Below, in pieces: positions 60,871 through 64,000 of a stretch of 64,000 bases of DNA. The notes under the pieces were generated by a model, which was given only the letters and a program-made list of their open reading frames with translations, did not search any database and had not been told where the DNA came from. Both the position numbers and the translations under genes were made by a program. Position 1 is the first letter of the stretch, and the number at the start of each line of letters is the position of its first letter. The DNA is taken from the NCBI GenBank assembly GCA_902788865.1, contig CADALZ010000004.1, forward strand, positions 24,033 to 88,032, in the 5' to 3' direction. Origin of the DNA: an uncultured Bacteroidales bacterium (GTDB lineage: Bacteria > Bacteroidota > Bacteroidia > Bacteroidales > Bacteroidaceae).

Positions 60871-61848
60871 ATGGATTATAAATCAGTCATCTTAGCACCT
60901 ATAGTCGCAGAACGTGAGCGTTTCAATGCCGTTTTCGACAAAGCGCTCCAGAGTTCCAACCCTCTACTGAATGAGGTGCTGGAACATGTGCGTCATACCT
61001 CTGGAAAAAAGATGCGTCCGATGCTTGTGCTGCTTGCTGCCAAGCTTTTTGGAGAAGTGACTGATGCTACGCTCCATGCGGCAGTAGCTCTGGAACTGCT
61101 GCATAATGCCAGTTTGGTGCACGATGATGTGGTAGATGAGAGCGATGAGCGTCGTGGAAAGCCATCTGTCAATGCTGCTTTTTCTAATAAGGTGGCCGTG
61201 CTTTCTGGCGATTTCATGTTGGCTACTGGATTGCTCGAAGTGGATAAGTCGAAAGATCTGAAAATCATGGAGATTGTCTTCGGCATGGGTCGGGATTTGG
61301 CAGATGGAGAGATTTTACAACTACATAACAATGCCATCGAAGAGCATTCCTATGAGATTTACTATGATGTGATACGCAAGAAAACGGCTGTTCTCTTCGA
61401 GGCATGTGCCTCTGTTGGAGCCATTTCTGGTGGTGCATCTGATGCAGAAGTGGAAGTGATGCGTCGTTTTGGTGAATACATAGGGCTTTGTTTCCAAATC
61501 AAAGATGATATATTCGACTATATTTCTGATAGTAAGCAACTTGGAAAACCTACTGGCAATGATATGCGTGAAGGGAAATTGACGCTCCCCGTGCTATATG
61601 CACTTAATCAGACGAAAGATGCAGAGGCTCATCGTATAGCAGCGAAGGTTAAAGCTGGTACAGTGGATGTAGAGGAAATCTCTTGGCTTATCAACTTTGC
61701 GATAGGGGAGGGGGGAATCCAATATGCTGAATCTGTAATGGAAGATCTTCGTGCTAAAGCTGTCGATTTGCTAAAAAACTTTCCTCCTACAGAGGTGAAA
61801 ACTGCACTTCTCGCTTATCTAGATTTTGTGATTTATCGTGAGAAATAA
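60871..61848 (+). CDS. Polyprenyl diphosphate synthase (all-trans)
   Basis: A 325-aa isoprenyl diphosphate synthase that elongates allylic diphosphates with IPP, probably for the menaquinone side chain. First Asp-rich motif D85-D-V-V-D89 (LVHDDVVDES), second D212-D-I-F-D216 (QIKDDIFDY), plus GKKMRPML for substrate binding and MREGKLTLPVLYAL. The first motif has the DDxxD spacing typical of octaprenyl/solanesyl-type synthases. Start chosen at 60871 because of the promoter box at 60844. A terminator follows. Confidence 0.9.
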   Translation: MDYKSVILAPIVAERERFNAVFDKALQSSNPLLNEVLEHVRHTSGKKMRPMLVLLAAKLFGEVTDATLHAAVALELLHNASLVHDDVVDESDERRGKPSVNAAFSNKVAVLSGDFMLATGLLEVDKSKDLKIMEIVFGMGRDLADGEILQLHNNAIEEHSYEIYYDVIRKKTAVLFEACASVGAISGGASDAEVEVMRRFGEYIGLCFQIKDDIFDYISDSKQLGKPTGNDMREGKLTLPVLYALNQTKDAEAHRIAAKVKAGTVDVEEISWLINFAIGEGGIQYAESVMEDLRAKAVDLLKNFPPTEVKTALLAYLDFVIYREK

Positions 61849-61866
61849 CAAATACTTTTATAAAAT

Positions 61867-61900
61867 AACAGGCTGGGGTTTTTAGACCTCAGCCTGTTTT
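61867..61900. terminator. Terminator between polyprenyl synthase and deoC genes
   Basis: 12-bp stem AACAGGCTGGGG/CCTCAGCCTGTT (one mismatch) with 8-nt loop and a T run; can serve both convergent genes. Confidence 0.85.
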
Positions 61901-61921
61901 CTTATATAGTGTTGAGTGACT

Positions 61922-62833
61922 TTACCAGATTTTTACTTCTTCTCCGAAGATATCGCTCAGTAGGTAGTTGGCTAAGCGACTGGTACCCAAGCGAAAATGT
62001 TGGTTATTGAGCCACTCTTCTCCTAATATCTCCTTGACGATGGTATAATATACCAGCGCATCATGTACGTTGCTGATGCCACCTGCTGGTTTAAAACCAA
62101 CCTTACGTCCTGTTTTCTCATAATACTCCCTGATGGCATGGCACATCACATATGCCGCTTCTGGCGTAGCAGAAACACCTATTTTACCTGTAGATGTCTT
62201 GATGAAATCTGCTCCAGAATACATGGCAAGGATAGATGCTTTCTTGATGTTCTCAGCCGTTTTTAGCGCTCCTGTTTCGAGGATTACTTTCAACGTGTGA
62301 TCATCTCCGCATACATCACGAATCTCTTCTATCTCGTCGCACATGGCTTCGTAATCACCTGCAAGGAACTTTCCAACAGAAATCACGATGTCTATCTCAT
62401 CGGCTCCATCTTTCAGTGCTAAGCTTGTCTCTACCATTTTCACTTCTGGGAATGTCTGAGAAGAAGGGAAGCCGGCAGACACACAGGTGATATGTACATT
62501 TTCTACCTCCAGTGTATCTTTTACGATTTCCGCAAAGCATGGATATACACAGATAGAAGCTACATTCTTCATATCTGGATGCTCTTCATCAAAATTGTTG
62601 ACTTTCTGTGTGAATTTCATCACACTCTCGTCATTATCTGTCTCCTTGAGGGTGGTGAGGTCGATGCAGTTGAAGAGTAGTTTCTTCACTTCCAGCGAAT
62701 TGTTCTCTTCTACTTTTTCTGTCAGCAGATTGGCAACTTCCTTCTGCACTTGCTCATCATTGAGCTTGGTGTCATAGAGCGCCAATGCCTGATCATACTT
62801 ACTCTGTTCTCTTTTGATATTCAATATCTCCAT
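61922..62833 (-). CDS. deoC: Deoxyribose-phosphate aldolase
   Basis: A 303-aa class I aldolase that splits 2-deoxyribose-5-phosphate into acetaldehyde and glyceraldehyde-3-phosphate in deoxynucleoside catabolism. The Schiff-base Lys is K212 in DFIKTSTGK, with a second conserved Lys in VGFKPAGGI and K182 in LKVILETG. It is longer than E. coli DeoC (259 aa) because of an N-terminal ~45-residue extension common in this phylum. Upstream gene ends 1 nt before its start, so it is the last of a four-gene set uvrC-dtd-mazG-like-deoC. Confidence 0.95.
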   Translation of the reverse strand: MEILNIKREQSKYDQALALYDTKLNDEQVQKEVANLLTEKVEENNSLEVKKLLFNCIDLTTLKETDNDESVMKFTQKVNNFDEEHPDMKNVASICVYPCFAEIVKDTLEVENVHITCVSAGFPSSQTFPEVKMVETSLALKDGADEIDIVISVGKFLAGDYEAMCDEIEEIRDVCGDDHTLKVILETGALKTAENIKKASILAMYSGADFIKTSTGKIGVSATPEAAYVMCHAIREYYEKTGRKVGFKPAGGISNVHDALVYYTIVKEILGEEWLNNQHFRLGTSRLANYLLSDIFGEEVKIW

Positions 62834-62834
62834 A

Positions 62835-63164
62835 TCACTGTAGTTTTGAGTTATTTTTATGCCTTTCCTTATCTCTATTTGTCTTTTTCTCGATGGTTTT
62901 TTGGAACGCCGCCGTGAGGTTTACCCCCGTTTGATTGGCTAAGCAAATGAGTACCCAAAGCACATCGGCCATTTCCTCTTCCATATTATCTTTTTCGCCC
63001 GCTTTGAACGATTGATCTCCATATTTACGTGCCAAGACGCGTGCCAATTCTCCCACCTCTTCGGTGAGCACAGCCATGTTGGTGAGCTCGCTGAAGTAGC
63101 GTACTCCGTAAGTCTTTATCCATTCGTCAACAGTTTTCTGAGCTTCTTCTATCGTCATATTCAT
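62835..63164 (-). CDS. MazG-like nucleotide pyrophosphohydrolase
   Basis: A 109-aa all-helical NTP pyrophosphohydrolase of the MazG/YpjD type. The metal-binding motif ExxE...ExxD is LTEEVGELAR followed by MEEEMADVLWVL. Such proteins hydrolyse (deoxy)nucleoside triphosphates, often non-canonical ones, to monophosphates. It overlaps dtd by 4 nt and abuts deoC by 1 nt; a nucleotide-pool clean-up theme with deoC is plausible. Confidence 0.9.
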   Translation of the reverse strand: MNMTIEEAQKTVDEWIKTYGVRYFSELTNMAVLTEEVGELARVLARKYGDQSFKAGEKDNMEEEMADVLWVLICLANQTGVNLTAAFQKTIEKKTNRDKERHKNNSKLQ

Positions 63165-63613
63165 TCCTTGTTTTTAGTGTCTATACAGATGGTCACAGGT
63201 CCATCGTTTAGCAGTTCAACTTTCATGTCGGCACCAAATTCACCCGTACCTATATCCTTGCCAAGTTCGCTGCGCAATGCCTCACAGAAGCGCTCATAAA
63301 GCGGCACGGATATTTCTGGCTTTGCCGCTTTGATGTAGGAAGGGCGATTGCCCTTCTTGGTGGAGGCGTATAGTGTGAACTGACTGATGGCGAGGATTTC
63401 ACCATTTACATCCAGCACCGACTTATTCATCACACCATTTTCATCATCAAAGATTCGCAAATTTACGATTTTTTTGGTCAACCATGCGATATCTTCTTCA
63501 TTATCTTCATCCATCACCCCGATAAGTACCAGTAATCCCAGTCCTATCTGAGCCTTACAATGCCCATCAATGGTAACAGAGGCTCGTTTGGTTCTTTGTA
63601 TCACTACTCTCAT
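63161..63613 (-). CDS. dtd: D-aminoacyl-tRNA deacylase
   Basis: A 150-aa DTD that removes D-amino acids (and glycine from tRNA-Ala) from mischarged tRNAs. Hallmarks: MRVVIQRTKRASVTIDG at the N-terminus, SQFTLYA and the cross-subunit Gly-cisPro motif in NDGPVTICIDT. Normal length. It overlaps uvrC and the MazG-like gene by 4 nt each. Confidence 0.95.
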   Translation of the reverse strand: MRVVIQRTKRASVTIDGHCKAQIGLGLLVLIGVMDEDNEEDIAWLTKKIVNLRIFDDENGVMNKSVLDVNGEILAISQFTLYASTKKGNRPSYIKAAKPEISVPLYERFCEALRSELGKDIGTGEFGADMKVELLNDGPVTICIDTKNKE

Positions 63614-64000
63614 GATAGTTTACTCACTATATTGTTGTCAAAATATGCTTTTATCAGACTTGCTTTCTGCTTTCCAACGACTTCATTCAGGGCTTCAAGT
63701 TCTGCTTCTTTGATACGCTTCACGCTCTTGAAGTGTTTTAGAAGTGCTTGCTTGGTCTTAGTACCGATACCCTTAATGCTATCAAGCTCCGAACTTATTT
63801 GGTGCTTGCTACGTTTCTCACGATGGAAGGTGATTGCGAAACGGTGTACCTCATCTTGTATGCGAGTGAGCAGATGGAAGAGGGCCGACTCTTGTTTGAT
63901 GCCTACCGTCTGTGGTGGGAAGCCATAGAGCAGTTCGTTGGTGCGATGTTTGTCGTCTTTTGCCAAACCTGCAATGGGGATTTTGATATTCAGCTCATCC
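63610..64000 (-). CDS. uvrC: Excinuclease ABC subunit C, C-terminal part (cut by window edge)
   Basis: The last about 130 residues of UvrC, the dual-incision nuclease of nucleotide excision repair. Visible are the end of the RNase H-like domain (GLAKDDKHRTNELLYG, HRFAITFHREKRSK) and the C-terminal helix-hairpin-helix (DSIKGIGTKTKQALLKHFKSVKRIKEA). The frame is open to the right edge (DELNIKIPIAG precedes), so the start is outside; the TTG at 63966 is an internal Leu. First gene, in transcription order, of the set ending with deoC. Confidence 0.94.
   Translation of the reverse strand, partial: DELNIKIPIAGLAKDDKHRTNELLYGFPPQTVGIKQESALFHLLTRIQDEVHRFAITFHREKRSKHQISSELDSIKGIGTKTKQALLKHFKSVKRIKEAELEALNEVVGKQKASLIKAYFDNNIVSKLS

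Overview
The window is a contiguous piece of a Bacteroidales chromosome, most likely Prevotella or a close relative. Evidence: Bacteroidota-type promoters (-33 TTTG, about 19-20 bp spacer, -7 TAnnTTTG) lie before many genes; there is a SusC/SusD pair and a hybrid two-component regulator; several Bacteroidota-restricted families occur (DUF4271, DUF4294, DUF3836, HhH/beta-barrel protein); and the block hemD-rnpA-yidD-tatD-tyrS is an order I associate with this group. I could not compute GC content or search a database.

Layout. 1-18 kb is mainly plus-strand core genome: the end of metK, an arginase-like hydrolase, a LOG-family protein, a DUF4271 membrane protein, hemD, rnpA, yidD, a TatD hydrolase, tyrS, tRNA-Gln and an unknown 331-aa protein. 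After a hairpin-rich intergenic element come a secreted beta-glucuronidase (minus strand), a flavin reductase-like protein, a 311-bp element bounded by 47-bp inverted repeats, a PH-domain protein, lpdA, an M13 peptidase, dacB and an acyl-CoA ligase. A minus-strand small RNA candidate precedes miaB.

19.9-36.7 kb is an accessory, visibly AT-richer, all-minus-strand sugar locus: GRP-type sugar transporter, RpiB-type isomerase, ROK sugar kinase, exported AKR-like protein, SusC, SusD, AlsE-type epimerase, DUF1080 (3-keto-disaccharide hydrolase family) lipoprotein, a second ROK protein with broken ATP-binding motifs, an exported Fe/Mn superoxide dismutase, a hybrid two-component regulator and an AraC regulator. 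Kinase, RpiB and AlsE match the E. coli D-allose route (allose to allose-6-P to allulose-6-P to fructose-6-P). DUF1080 suggests that the sugar may come from 3-keto-glucosides. I regard this as the most interesting system here.

37-64 kb returns to core functions with small accessory genes: a Fic protein with a striking operator-like promoter, rubrerythrin, a nonspecific nuclease, a radical SAM protein, a second copy of the small RNA, mutS, an acyltransferase, a lipoprotein, the HhH/beta-barrel protein, a DUF4294 protein, a TrmH-type methyltransferase, leuS-yitT-rdgB, lgt with three overlapping tiny membrane proteins, ychF, an orphan RNA candidate, a DUF3836 protein, polA, a polyprenyl synthase, and deoC-mazG-like-dtd-uvrC running off the right edge.

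Repeats are a theme. A 22-nt-period repeat with core AGTTAGGA appears at five places, two of them inside coding genes. Two long inverted repeats have arms built of tandem 8-9-mers.
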